A stretch of DNA of 64,000 nt from Micromonospora sonchi. Its GTDB lineage: Bacteria; Actinomycetota; Actinomycetes; Mycobacteriales; Micromonosporaceae. Position 1 is the stretch's first letter, and every line of letters begins with the position of its first letter. Shown here piece after piece: positions 1-7,959 of the stretch. Position numbers and translations under genes: made by a program. Under the pieces are notes generated by a model. That model was given only the letters and a program-made list of their open reading frames with translations. It was not told where the DNA came from and did not search any database. Where the stretch lies: the NCBI RefSeq assembly GCF_014646235.1, contig NZ_BMNB01000035.1:1-64000 (forward strand), written 5' to 3'.

Positions 1-56
1 ACCAGCATCGCCAACAGCTCCTCGTACGAGGGCGGGACCTGCGGGACGGGCGACAC
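1..56 (-). CDS. possible start of an IS66-type transposase or related ORF, cut by window edge
   Basis: Reading leftward from a GTG at 56, the minus strand begins MSPVPQVPPSYEELLAML and runs off the window. A PSYEEL start followed by a helical segment resembles the N-terminus of actinobacterial IS66-family transposases. Only 18 residues are visible, so the family call is weak. Its position beside a hydrolase fragment that has lost its N-terminal half fits an insertion-sequence boundary, but no terminal inverted repeat can be checked here. Confidence 0.25.
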   Translation of the reverse strand, partial: MSPVPQVPPSYEELLAML

Positions 57-119
57 ACCATGATCATGCCAGCCGATCAACCAGAGTGGACCACCGGCCG
101 CCGACTCACCTCAAGCTGA

Positions 120-497
120 ATACGTACGGTACTGCGGGCCTACATCGCAGGAGCCAGTCACGTCGGCCTCACGCCTGGGCAGATGGATGCTCTCATTTCG
201 CCTTGGCTCGATGCCAAGGGGCAAGCCGCGTTCTACCGACAGATCGCTCAGGCGGACCAGGCCTATACAGACGAGATTCAAGGGCTCTATCCACATCTCG
301 ACTTGCCAGTGCTGGTGACGTGGGGCAGGAACGACAGCTGGATCCCGGTCGACCGCGCTCACCGGCTGGCAGAACTCATCCCTGGCGCTCAACTTAAATT
401 GATCGATGAGGCGGGTCATCTGGTGCAGCTTGATCAGCCCGTACAACTGGCCACGACGCTGCACGGTTGGCTTACCGCTCAGGCAACGATGTCTTGA
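120..497 (+). pseudogene. alpha/beta-hydrolase remnant, C-terminal half only
   Basis: An open frame after the in-frame TGA at 117-119 encodes the C-terminal part of an alpha/beta-hydrolase. It has the strand LPVLVTWGRNDSWIP with the acidic residue of the triad, then LKLIDEAGHLVQLDQP with the catalytic histidine, and a final helix ending at TGA 497. The oxyanion and nucleophile-elbow half is absent, because upstream sequence in this frame is closed. An internal ATG at 183 could start a 104-residue product, but that would lack the nucleophile. I read it as a truncated relic, probably cut by the element to its left. Confidence 0.5.
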
Positions 498-580
498 CGC
501 GATCCACCAACCCCTCATCGGCAGTAACAATCGACCATGCGGCTCCTGGAGTCGCATGGATTTGTGATGCCGGTTGGTGG

Positions 581-1201
581 TCAGGGCTTGAACAGCCGAT
601 CGATGTGATCGATGAGGATGCGCAGTGCGGCTGCACCGTCTCGTTGCCCGCCGAGCACGCTTGAGCCGAGGCCGTTGGTGAGGGCGAGCAGTCCGGCGGC
701 GATCGTCTCCGGATTCAGGGTGGCGTCGATCTGGCCGGCCTGCTGCGCGGCGGTCAGTTGCATGGCGAGTAGTCGTTCGACCTTGTCCGGGTAGGTGGCG
801 CCGTGCCGGGTGGTGAGGTCGGGGTCGGTGAAGACCAGGGTGTAGTAGCCGGTGTATGCCCTGGTCAGGTCGAGGCTCTCGGCGTCGGTGGGCAGGATCG
901 CGGTGAGTGTGCCGTAGACGATGTTGCGTGGGGTCACCGGGCCCAGGGCGCGGATGTGGTTCTCGACCCGGGTGGCCAGCCGTTCGCCGAGATAGGCCAG
1001 GCTCGTGAGCAGTAGTTCCTCCTTGGTGTGGAAGTAGTACTGCACCAGACGGAGGGAGACGCCGGCTTCGGCGGCGACCTCGCGCATGCTGGCGGACTGC
1101 AGACCGCGGGCGCTGGCGATGCGCAACAGCGCCTCCCCGATCTGTCGGCGGCGTATCTCATGATTTACGCGTTTGGGCACGGCGATCCGCTCCTGGAACA
1201 T
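581..1201 (-). CDS. TetR-family transcriptional regulator
   Basis: This is a 206-residue TetR-type repressor. The N-terminal HTH is clear (roughly residues 15-60: IGEALLRIASARGLQSASMREVAAEAGVS, then LVQYYFHTKEELL, the usual recognition-helix end). A ligand-binding helical domain follows, with AGLLALTNGLGSSVLGGQ near the C-terminus, typical of the BetI/TetR_C_6-like group. The start may be the ATG at 1201 or a GTG at 1180 (VPKRVNHEIRRRQ). It is transcribed away from an alpha/beta-hydrolase gene, and a perfect palindrome lies between them, so it most likely represses that gene and itself. The ligand is unknown. Confidence 0.9.
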   Translation of the reverse strand: MFQERIAVPKRVNHEIRRRQIGEALLRIASARGLQSASMREVAAEAGVSLRLVQYYFHTKEELLLTSLAYLGERLATRVENHIRALGPVTPRNIVYGTLTAILPTDAESLDLTRAYTGYYTLVFTDPDLTTRHGATYPDKVERLLAMQLTAAQQAGQIDATLNPETIAAGLLALTNGLGSSVLGGQRDGAAALRILIDHIDRLFKP

Positions 1202-1213
1202 CGACGGCTTTGA

Positions 1214-1229
1214 TGATACAGTCGTATCA
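1214..1229. promoter_or_regulatory. palindromic operator between divergent TetR and hydrolase genes
   Basis: TGATACAGTCGTATCA is a perfect inverted repeat (TGATAC-N4-GTATCA) in the short gap between the TetR gene start (1201) and the hydrolase start (1261). Its size and place are typical of a TetR operator controlling both directions. Confidence 0.7.
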
Positions 1230-1260
1230 AGAAATGTTTGGCGAGGGTGGTGACAGCGCC

Positions 1261-2139
1261 ATGCCGGTTGCCGGAATCAGTAGCTTCACCAGCGAGAAAA
1301 CCCAGGCGCGGTTCGCGCGGGCGTACGAGGACATGCGTCGGCGGCGATGGCCGGCGGAGACGGCCGTAATCGACGTGCCGACCAGCTTCGGCTCTACCAG
1401 GGCGTACCGGATCGGTGGTGAAGGCGTCCCGTTCGTGCTGCTGTCGGGTGCCGGCGGCAACGCGTTGTCCTGGCATCGCTACATGCACCCGTTGGCCGCG
1501 GCGCGGCAGGTGATCGCTCTCGACCCGGTCGGTGAACCCGGATACTCGGTGCAGGAGAGACCATTGCGCGACGGGCGCGACTGGGCCAACTGGCTGCATG
1601 AGACCCTCACCGCCCTGGACGCGGAGCGCGTCCACCTGGTCGGCATGTCCTACGGCGGCTGGGTCGCCTTGCAGTACGACCTGCACCTGCCCGGCCATGC
1701 CGATACGATCACCCTCCTCGACCCCGCCGGCTTCGGCCGACTCAGCGGCCGTTTCCTCGCCTGGATCATGATGGGCGGACTCGCCGCGTTCAGCCCCACA
1801 CCGATTCGCCGTCTCGCGGCGCGGGCCCTGCACAACGCCACCCTGCTCGACGACGACCTCGTCCGACTGTTGCGGGCCAGTACCGGCTTCCGCCGCCGCC
1901 AGTTTATTCCGCCCGAATTCACCGACGAAGAGCTACGCAAGGTGACCGCCCCAATCCTGGCCCTACTCGGAGAAAGGAGCCAGATGTACGACGTTCACGT
2001 CGTGGCTGCACAGATCCGGGCCCAGATCCCTGACGTACGCGTCGAAACCGTCCCGGAAGCCGGCCACGACCTTCCCGTCCGCAGCCCCGACCTCGTCATC
2101 GACCGGACCATCCAGTTCACCGCCGCCACCGCGAAGTAA
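1261..2139 (+). CDS. alpha/beta-hydrolase, divergent from TetR regulator
   Basis: This is a 292-residue alpha/beta-hydrolase. I chose the ATG at 1261 (MPVAGISSF) because GAGGGTGG lies just upstream; the frame stays open to a TTG at 1210, which would put the palindromic operator inside the gene. Visible motifs are the oxyanion region LLSGAGGNALSWHRY, the nucleophile elbow VGMSYGGW, the acid-bearing segment ILALLGERSQMYD and the catalytic histidine in PEAGHDLP. The fold is shared by esterases, epoxide hydrolases and C-C bond hydrolases, so the substrate cannot be given. The divergent TetR gene suggests induction by a small lipophilic compound. Confidence 0.88.
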   Translation: MPVAGISSFTSEKTQARFARAYEDMRRRRWPAETAVIDVPTSFGSTRAYRIGGEGVPFVLLSGAGGNALSWHRYMHPLAAARQVIALDPVGEPGYSVQERPLRDGRDWANWLHETLTALDAERVHLVGMSYGGWVALQYDLHLPGHADTITLLDPAGFGRLSGRFLAWIMMGGLAAFSPTPIRRLAARALHNATLLDDDLVRLLRASTGFRRRQFIPPEFTDEELRKVTAPILALLGERSQMYDVHVVAAQIRAQIPDVRVETVPEAGHDLPVRSPDLVIDRTIQFTAATAK

Positions 2140-2255
2140 CCGGCGACATCCGCTCATCGGCAGGACCGAGCGTTGGCCCCACTCCCCGGCGCCTGTCACG
2201 CAACGTGCCCCCGCGACCTGCGGCAGATCAGCGTACTGGATCATGAAGATGTCGA

Positions 2256-2861
2256 TTACGGCGAGTTCGGAGGTTTGGCCTTCTGCGGGTAGATCGTCTC
2301 GTGGCGCGCCAGCATGGAAACGAACTCGCCGATCTTCCGCTCGCGGGTCTGCGCCCGTTTGACGGCATTGAGGCGGTGGATGAGGGCGAACCGGTTGGTT
2401 CTGGTGAGTACGTCGAACATGGCCTGGGCGGCGGGGTCGGCGGCGATGGCGGCGAGCAGGTCGGCCGGTGTCTCGGCTTCTGACGGCGGGGCGTAGGCGG
2501 TCGCCCACCGTCCGTCCGCCTTCGCGGCTTCCACCGCGGCGCGGCCTGGGGGCATCATTCGCCCCTGCTCCTCCAGCCGGGCCACGTGGGCGACGTTGCG
2601 TTGTGACCAGGAGCTGCGGGGCCTGCGAGGGGTGAACCGGATCCAGGAGGTCTCCTGATCGCGTTTACGGGCCTGCCCGTCGATCCAGCCGAAACACAGT
2701 GCCTCGTCGACCGTTTGCTGCCAGGTCAGCGTGGTGGCTGTGCCGCCCTTCTTGGTCAGCGCGAGCCAGACGCCGGGCGACGTGGCGTGGTTGGCCGACA
2801 ACCATGCGCGCAGCGCCTCGGCGTCCGCGACGATCAACTCATCCAGTTCGGTGCCCGCCAT
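2256..2861 (-). CDS. YdeI/OmpD-associated family protein
   Basis: This 201-residue protein has the hallmark segments of the YdeI family: W-x-x-x-VDEALCFGWIDGQARKRD, SWIRFTPRRPRSSWSQRN, and a C-terminal helical region with FALIHRLNAVKRAQTRERKIGEFVSMLA. Members are soluble and common in actinobacteria; some are annotated as bacteriocin-protection proteins, but the biochemical role is unsettled. The length is typical. It is alone on its strand, with a short gap to the hydrolase gene on its 3' side, and shows no operon partner. Confidence 0.85.
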   Translation of the reverse strand: MAGTELDELIVADAEALRAWLSANHATSPGVWLALTKKGGTATTLTWQQTVDEALCFGWIDGQARKRDQETSWIRFTPRRPRSSWSQRNVAHVARLEEQGRMMPPGRAAVEAAKADGRWATAYAPPSEAETPADLLAAIAADPAAQAMFDVLTRTNRFALIHRLNAVKRAQTRERKIGEFVSMLARHETIYPQKAKPPNSP

Positions 2862-2884
2862 GACGGCAGGCTAACCGTTGCACC

Positions 2885-3361
2885 GTGGCCGCCAACCTCT
2901 CCCGGGCTTGCTCGGCGCTCATCGACATCTCGCCCTACTGGCGGCAGTCCGAGGGCGTCGTGGTGGCCGGCGCGCTCTGCTGGCACGGGGCACCAGCGTC
3001 GCTGCGGACGACAGTGGATGCGTCGGGAGCAGCGGTAGCTCGTGCATTGCTGTTCCGGATGGCCACGATGAACGAACGCCTCGCTCCCGGAGTTGGTGGA
3101 GTGGACCTGCTCGACGAAGCCCGGCGGTACGGACTCGCGGCCCTCTCCTTCCTCGGGCGGGATGCGCAGGGGATCGACGGTCGTTACGGAAGAGATTCTG
3201 TTTGCTCAGATTCTCTCCACGAGCGGTACGCAGCGAGGGAGTCCTCGGCGTTGCCGAGCTCTTCGATGACGGATGGATCGCTGGCATCCATGCAGGCCGC
3301 CGTGAGCAGGGTGCATGGGTGCGGACCTCGGAGCCACCGGTCGACATCAACCCAGAACTGA
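2885..3361 (+). CDS. unrecognised short ORF, probably truncated
   Basis: From a GTG at 2885 the frame encodes about 100 residues of credible protein (SALIDISPYWRQSEGVVVAG, then FRMATMNERLAPGVGGVDLLDEARRYGLAALSFLG) with GC-rich third positions. After about position 3185 it turns into low-quality sequence that overlaps a decayed gene on the other strand. I do not recognise the family. The likely reading is a gene whose 3' part was lost where the two fragments meet. Confidence 0.3.
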   Translation: MAANLSRACSALIDISPYWRQSEGVVVAGALCWHGAPASLRTTVDASGAAVARALLFRMATMNERLAPGVGGVDLLDEARRYGLAALSFLGRDAQGIDGRYGRDSVCSDSLHERYAARESSALPSSSMTDGSLASMQAAVSRVHGCGPRSHRSTSTQN

Positions 3362-3682
3362 TCGCGGGCCTCGGTCGATACCATCCAGTCCGGAATGAAG
3401 GCAGCCAGGTGTCTGGCTGGCGCCGCGCCCGGCTGAGAGGGCCACGCGTCGAGGTACGGGACTACGCGGTGCCCTGACCCGCCGATGGTTTCCAGCACAT
3501 CTCGCGGTTCGCATCGGCTGGGCCAGGACGAGATGGTCGCCAAACCTCAGCGGGGTTCGGTGCAGAGCCTCCACCTGCTCCGGAGCCACGCAGTGATCGC
3601 AATAGTTCACCTGGTCAGGCAGCTGAACATGCCCGAACGCCTGGTAAAGCTCCTCGACCGCTGCCTTGAGGTCGTCTCGCAC
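3184..3682 (-). pseudogene. frameshifted or internally deleted hypothetical gene
   Basis: The minus strand starts well (MRDDLKAAVEELYQAFGHVQ, then YCDHCVAPEQVEALHRTPLR) and then loses its frame. A second frame (3184-3543) supplies a credible C-terminal part: FIPDWMVSTEARDQFWVDVDRW and TLLTAACMDASDPSVIEELGN. The two pieces overlap in different frames, and the middle section expected between them is missing. I read this as one gene broken by deletion and frameshift. The function of the intact family is unknown to me. Confidence 0.5.
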
Positions 3683-3844
3683 AGCGCCAGGCTACCGTCC
3701 GACGCCGCAAAGCCGGCTGTTCCGGCTCACGGTGCTTATCTGCGCGTGCCCGGAGGTCAGCCGAGCCTGTGCGAGGTTGCCGGCCGGCTGAGATGCCTGG
3801 CATGATCTTGGCATGATCGAAAGAATCGAGTCGTCCGTCCGCCG

Positions 3845-4960
3845 GTGAGCGCGGCACCCGAGCCTGGACTGCTCGGACCCCAGTTGTCGTTGTTTGATTA
3901 CGCGTTGCGGATGCACCGCGAGGATCCCGACGCTCCTCTTCCCCGTGACGGTGAGCCGTATCCGGATGACGGACAGCATCGAGGTCGAGAGTCTCGTCCT
4001 CGAGAGCCGGAGGATCAGCGCCGCAGCGGTGCTGAGGTCGCCGCTGTGTTGGACGCGCATTTCGCCGAGCCGTCTGCCGTTCCAGGCGATCTTGCCGGGA
4101 CGTTCCATGACCTTTATGTTCCGATCCACCCCAACGAACACATCACGGCTGCAGCCTGTCGTGTGGACGCCGAGCGTGTCCGGGCGACCGGTCGCTGGCT
4201 TGTCCAACACGCCACCGATCGTTGTGCCGCGACTGTGGGCCTGGCGTTGCTGACCACCGTGTGGGATGACGACGACATAGCTTTGATCAAGACGATCGGG
4301 TTGTTGTCGAACCACTTCGGTCCACTGGCCGCCCACGCGCTCAAGCGGCGGCGTGATGGCTCGGACGCATTGCTGTGGCTGGCGGAGCGAGTCACCGGCT
4401 GGGGACGGGTGTATGTCGTGGAGGCTCTGTGCACGGTCGGCAGCACCGTGGCGCGACCGTGGTTGCTGCGACGTGCATGTGATGGCGACTACCTCAACCG
4501 CTACTTCGCCGGAAAGGTCGCCACCGCGGCGCACCTGCATGAAGCGATCACTGCGGCGAATCCTGACAGCGAGTTGGTCGATCACACCGGCCTGCTGCTG
4601 ACCATCATGGCTGACAGCGGCGGCATGGGCATCACGCTCGATTGTTATCCGCCCGCCCCCGCCGTGCTGGAGGCTCACTGCGCACACATCGGCCGTCTGG
4701 AGCCGTCGGTGAAGCGTTTCGTCATCGCCGCGCAACTGGCTCAGCAGCTGCACCAATCAGCAACGGAGCGAATGACGTGGCCCGAGGATAGACGAGAACG
4801 CGTCCTGGACGGCTATCTCTCCCTCCTCAACCGCGACGACTGGTGCACGATCGCCCGCGCTGGACTGGCCGCTGATGATCATCGGGTCACCTGGCTTGCC
4901 GAAGCACTGGCACCAGGTCTTGGGCTTCGAGCGTTCACCGACGCCGCGAACGACGAGTAG
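3845..4960 (+). CDS. hypothetical HEAT-like helical protein
   Basis: This 371-residue cytoplasmic protein has an N-terminal segment SLFDYALRMHREDPDAPLPRDGEPYPDD, a charged low-complexity stretch (about residues 38-65), then a series of helical pairs (ATVGLALLTTVWDDDDIALI, VYVVEALCTVG, ACDGDYLNRYFAGKVATAAHLHEAI) reminiscent of HEAT-type repeats. The GTG at 3845 overlaps the stop of an 11-codon ORF that begins at ATG 3813 in a GTGA arrangement, which would couple their translation. CATGAT-like elements are repeated just upstream (3801 and 3812). No catalytic motif is evident. Confidence 0.6.
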   Translation: MSAAPEPGLLGPQLSLFDYALRMHREDPDAPLPRDGEPYPDDGQHRGRESRPREPEDQRRSGAEVAAVLDAHFAEPSAVPGDLAGTFHDLYVPIHPNEHITAAACRVDAERVRATGRWLVQHATDRCAATVGLALLTTVWDDDDIALIKTIGLLSNHFGPLAAHALKRRRDGSDALLWLAERVTGWGRVYVVEALCTVGSTVARPWLLRRACDGDYLNRYFAGKVATAAHLHEAITAANPDSELVDHTGLLLTIMADSGGMGITLDCYPPAPAVLEAHCAHIGRLEPSVKRFVIAAQLAQQLHQSATERMTWPEDRRERVLDGYLSLLNRDDWCTIARAGLAADDHRVTWLAEALAPGLGLRAFTDAANDE

Positions 4961-5155
4961 CGCCCGGAGGCCGGCGGAAAGGACGTCCGCGTTCTCCCCG
5001 CCGGCCTGCCGCCCTCCGCGTCTCTCAGATTGCGGGAGACGGTATGTGGATCTTGGACAGTTTCCGGCTGAGCCGGTGCGGCTCGGTGTGCTCGGCCTCG
5101 ACCGGGTCACGGCGCTGCACCGCCACTGACCAGGGCGGCGGCAGCTCCGAGGCGG

Positions 5156-5803
5156 TCAGGAGGGCGACGGGACGGGGACGGGTTTGGCCCAGCGGGGGGT
5201 GCCGGTGGGGTCGACGTGACAGAAGGCGACCAGCAGGTCGGACGGGTCGGTGAGCGGTGCGGCGCCCAGGCCCATCCGGAACAGCGCCACCAGGCTGCCG
5301 CCGGCCACCGCCGAGGTGCCCACCGCGCCGAGGTTGTCCGGGGTGCGTAGCGAGTCGCTCGACTCGGGGCGGGAGACGGCATCGGCGAGCCAGTCGTACC
5401 GTGCGGCCAGTTTCTCGTACGAGCCGGCCCAGTTGGTCCCGGTGCTGCCAGCGGCGTCCCAGCCGTCGATCGGCCGCACCACCCGGGGCGGGGTGACCCG
5501 GTTGTCCAACAGGATCACCTGGTAGGTGCCGGGCTGGGGCGGCCCGTTCCAGCGCAGCCGCAGCAGCACCGCCTGATTGTCGGGGTCGCCGACGACCACG
5601 CCGTCCCGCCAGCCGTACGCGGCGGCCAGGTCGGACACCTGGTCCGGCTCTGGCAGCATGGCCTCGACGGTGACGGTGACCGCGTCGGGGCCGGCGGTGC
5701 GCTCGCGTTCGCGCTGCCGGGCGTGGTCGACTGTGGCCAGCACGGCGACGGTGACCGAGACGAGGGCCACCACCCAGCGCAGTCGCGCCCCAGGTCTGCC
5801 CAT
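5156..5803 (-). CDS. hypothetical membrane-anchored protein
   Basis: I start this 215-residue protein at ATG 5803 (MGRPGARLRW); the frame is open further upstream, but those residues are composed like a non-coding frame. A single transmembrane helix follows (WVVALVSVTVAVLATVDHA, residues 10-28), then a short charged linker and an extracytoplasmic domain with DGWDAAGSTGTNWAGSYEKLAARYDWLADAV and a C-terminal VAFCHVDPTGTPRWAKP. It could be an anchored exported protein. It is divergent from rapZ across about 210 bp. The family is not recognised. Confidence 0.65.
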   Translation of the reverse strand: MGRPGARLRWVVALVSVTVAVLATVDHARQRERERTAGPDAVTVTVEAMLPEPDQVSDLAAAYGWRDGVVVGDPDNQAVLLRLRWNGPPQPGTYQVILLDNRVTPPRVVRPIDGWDAAGSTGTNWAGSYEKLAARYDWLADAVSRPESSDSLRTPDNLGAVGTSAVAGGSLVALFRMGLGAAPLTDPSDLLVAFCHVDPTGTPRWAKPVPVPSPS

Positions 5804-6012
5804 CGCCGGAGGATAGCGCCCGATCGCGCCCCGCGCCGTCAACCAGCCGACAGGAACAAGGCAGTCGGTGTTCAGGGCCGATTGACCTGGCCGGATCGTC
5901 GCCAAGGAGCTCATGGCGCCAGTGGCATCGGTCCTGGACAGCGCACTAGAGTCGCTGATTGACCAATGCCCGGTCGGCATCGACCGCGGCGCCACGGCTT
6001 GGGGGTTGATGG

Positions 6013-6930
6013 GTGGGCGAGGCGCACACGACCGGTCACCACACCGGCGTTTCCGGGGCGGCGGCGGAGACGGACACCACGCTGGTCGTGGTCACCGGTC
6101 TTTCGGGCGGTGGCCGCAGCACGGTGGCCCGGGCCCTGGAGAACGTCGGCTTCTACGTGGTGGACAACCTGCCGCAGGCGCTCCTGCTGGACATGGCGGA
6201 GCTGGCGGTGAAGGCCGGCGGGGCGGCCCGGCGTACCGCGATGGTGCTGGACGTACGCTCCCGGGCCTTCTCGACCGACCTGGCCGAGGCGATCCGGCAG
6301 CTGAAGGAGCGCGGCTACGCCCCCCGGGTGGTCTTCGTCGACGCCGACGACGAGGTGCTGATCCGCCGGTTCGAGAGCGTGCGGCGATCGCATCCGTTGC
6401 AGGGCGACGGGCGGCTCGCCGACGGCATCGCGGTCGAGCGGGGCCTGCTGGAGGAGGCCCGCGACCAGGCGGACGTGATCATCGACACCAGCCACCTCAA
6501 CGTCAACCAGCTGCGCCGACGCGTCGAGGAGCTGTTCGGCGGCGAGGACGCCCGGCGGCTGCGGGTGACGGTGCTCTCCTTCGGCTTCAAGTACGGTCTG
6601 CCGCCCGACGCCGACTTCGTGCTCGACGCCCGGTTCCTGCCCAACCCGTACTGGGTGCCGGAACTGCGCGAGCACACCGGCCGGGAGGAGGCGGTCAGCG
6701 CGTACGTGCTGGGACAGGAGGGTGCGGACGCCTTCGTCGAGGCGTACGCGGACCTGGTCAACGCCACCACCACCGGCTTCGAGCGGGAGGGCAAGCGGTA
6801 CCTGACCGTGGCGATCGGCTGCACCGGCGGCAAGCACCGCAGCGTGGCGATCGCCGAGGAACTGGCCGCCCGGCTGCGTCGTACCGGCCTGGCCGCCAAC
6901 GCCCAGCACCGCGACCTGGGGCGGGAATGA
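6013..6930 (+). CDS. rapZ: RapZ-type nucleotide-binding protein (YvcJ family)
   Basis: This 305-residue protein belongs to the RapZ/YvcJ family. It has an N-terminal P-loop (VVTGLSGGGRSTVARALE, residues 26-43; Arg replaces the usual Walker A Lys, as is common in this group in actinobacteria) and a C-terminal domain with SFGFKYGLP, DARFLPNPYW and AIGCTGGKHRSVAIAE. In E. coli RapZ adapts RNase E to the GlmZ small RNA; in Gram-positives the family binds nucleotide and its role is less clear. The GTG start at 6013 follows a 20-residue acidic leader. It overlaps yvcK by 4 nt, and rapZ-yvcK-whiA is the classic Gram-positive order. Confidence 0.95.
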   Translation: MGEAHTTGHHTGVSGAAAETDTTLVVVTGLSGGGRSTVARALENVGFYVVDNLPQALLLDMAELAVKAGGAARRTAMVLDVRSRAFSTDLAEAIRQLKERGYAPRVVFVDADDEVLIRRFESVRRSHPLQGDGRLADGIAVERGLLEEARDQADVIIDTSHLNVNQLRRRVEELFGGEDARRLRVTVLSFGFKYGLPPDADFVLDARFLPNPYWVPELREHTGREEAVSAYVLGQEGADAFVEAYADLVNATTTGFEREGKRYLTVAIGCTGGKHRSVAIAEELAARLRRTGLAANAQHRDLGRE

Positions 6931-7904
6931 CGATCCGGGTGGTCGCCTTCGGCGGCGGCCACGGACTGTCCGCGTCGCTGCGGGCGCTGCGGCGCTGCGC
7001 CCCCGCGCTCGATCTGCAGATCACTGCGGTGGTGACGGTCGGTGACGACGGCGGTTCCAGCGGGCGGTTACGCGCCGAGCGGGGCGGAATACCCCCCGGG
7101 GACCTGCGGCAGGCGCTGGTCGCGCTCGCCGGCGATCATCCCGCCACCCGACGCAGCGCGGGGTTGTTCCAGCACCGCTTCACCGAGGGGGCCAACGGCG
7201 GCTGCGGTCGGGGCGACGCCCTGGCCGGCCACGCGGTCGGTAATCTGGTGCTCTGCGGGCTGATGGAACTGCTCGGCGACCCGGTGGCCGCCCTGGAACA
7301 CGCCGGGGCGATGCTCGGCGCGGTCGGCCGGGTGCTGCCGATGTCGTGCCAGCCGGTCGACATAGAGGCCCGGGTACGCGGGGCGGACCCGGGCCGTCCC
7401 GACGAGGTCTGCACCGTACGGGGGCAGCACCAGGTGGCGGTCACCACCGGGCGGGTCGAGTCGCTGCGACTGACCCCGCAGGCGCCGCCGGCGTGCGCGC
7501 AGGCGGTCGCCGCCATAGGTGCGGCCGACTGGCTGATCTTCGGGCCGGGAAGCTGGTACACCAGCGTGCTGCCGCACCTGCTGGTACCTCAGCTGGCCGC
7601 GGCGATCCTGACCAGCCGGGCCCGGCGGCTGGTCACGCTCAACCTCGCCGCCGAGAAGGAGACGCTCGGTCTCTCCGTCGCCGACCACCTGGCGGCGCTG
7701 CGCTGGTACCTGCCGGAGCTGGCGGTCGACTTCGTGCTCGCCGACGCCAAGGCGGTCGGTGACCCCGAACCCGTCGGCCGTGCGGCAGAATCGCTGGGAG
7801 CTCGACTGGTCCTCGCTCCCGTCGCGGTCGACGACGGCACTCCCCGTCATGATCCGGCTGCCCTGGGCACCGCCCTGGTGCCCGTCCTGGGCGCCGATCG
7901 TTAG
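6927..7904 (+). CDS. yvcK: YvcK/CofD-like gluconeogenesis factor
   Basis: This 325-residue protein begins MTIRVVAFGGGHGLSASLRAL, the glycine-rich loop typical of YvcK/CuvA. It continues with TVGDDGGSSGRLR, IPPGDLRQALVALA, GHAVGNLVLCGL and FGPGSWYTSVLPHLLVP, all conserved in the CofD/YvcK fold. In Bacillus and mycobacteria YvcK binds UDP-sugars and is needed for normal cell-wall synthesis on gluconeogenic carbon. The ATG at 6927 overlaps the rapZ stop (ATGA), implying translational coupling. The neighbouring glycolytic operon fits a role at the carbon/wall junction. Confidence 0.95.
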   Translation: MTIRVVAFGGGHGLSASLRALRRCAPALDLQITAVVTVGDDGGSSGRLRAERGGIPPGDLRQALVALAGDHPATRRSAGLFQHRFTEGANGGCGRGDALAGHAVGNLVLCGLMELLGDPVAALEHAGAMLGAVGRVLPMSCQPVDIEARVRGADPGRPDEVCTVRGQHQVAVTTGRVESLRLTPQAPPACAQAVAAIGAADWLIFGPGSWYTSVLPHLLVPQLAAAILTSRARRLVTLNLAAEKETLGLSVADHLAALRWYLPELAVDFVLADAKAVGDPEPVGRAAESLGARLVLAPVAVDDGTPRHDPAALGTALVPVLGADR

Positions 7905-7959
7905 ACACGTACGTAATCCTCCGGCGACACGCCGGAACCGGTCCGTGAGGGGACGCACA

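Noticed and set aside
6315..6962. Minus-strand ORF over rapZ
   Set aside because: Ser/Arg-rich composition typical of a non-coding frame in GC-rich DNA.
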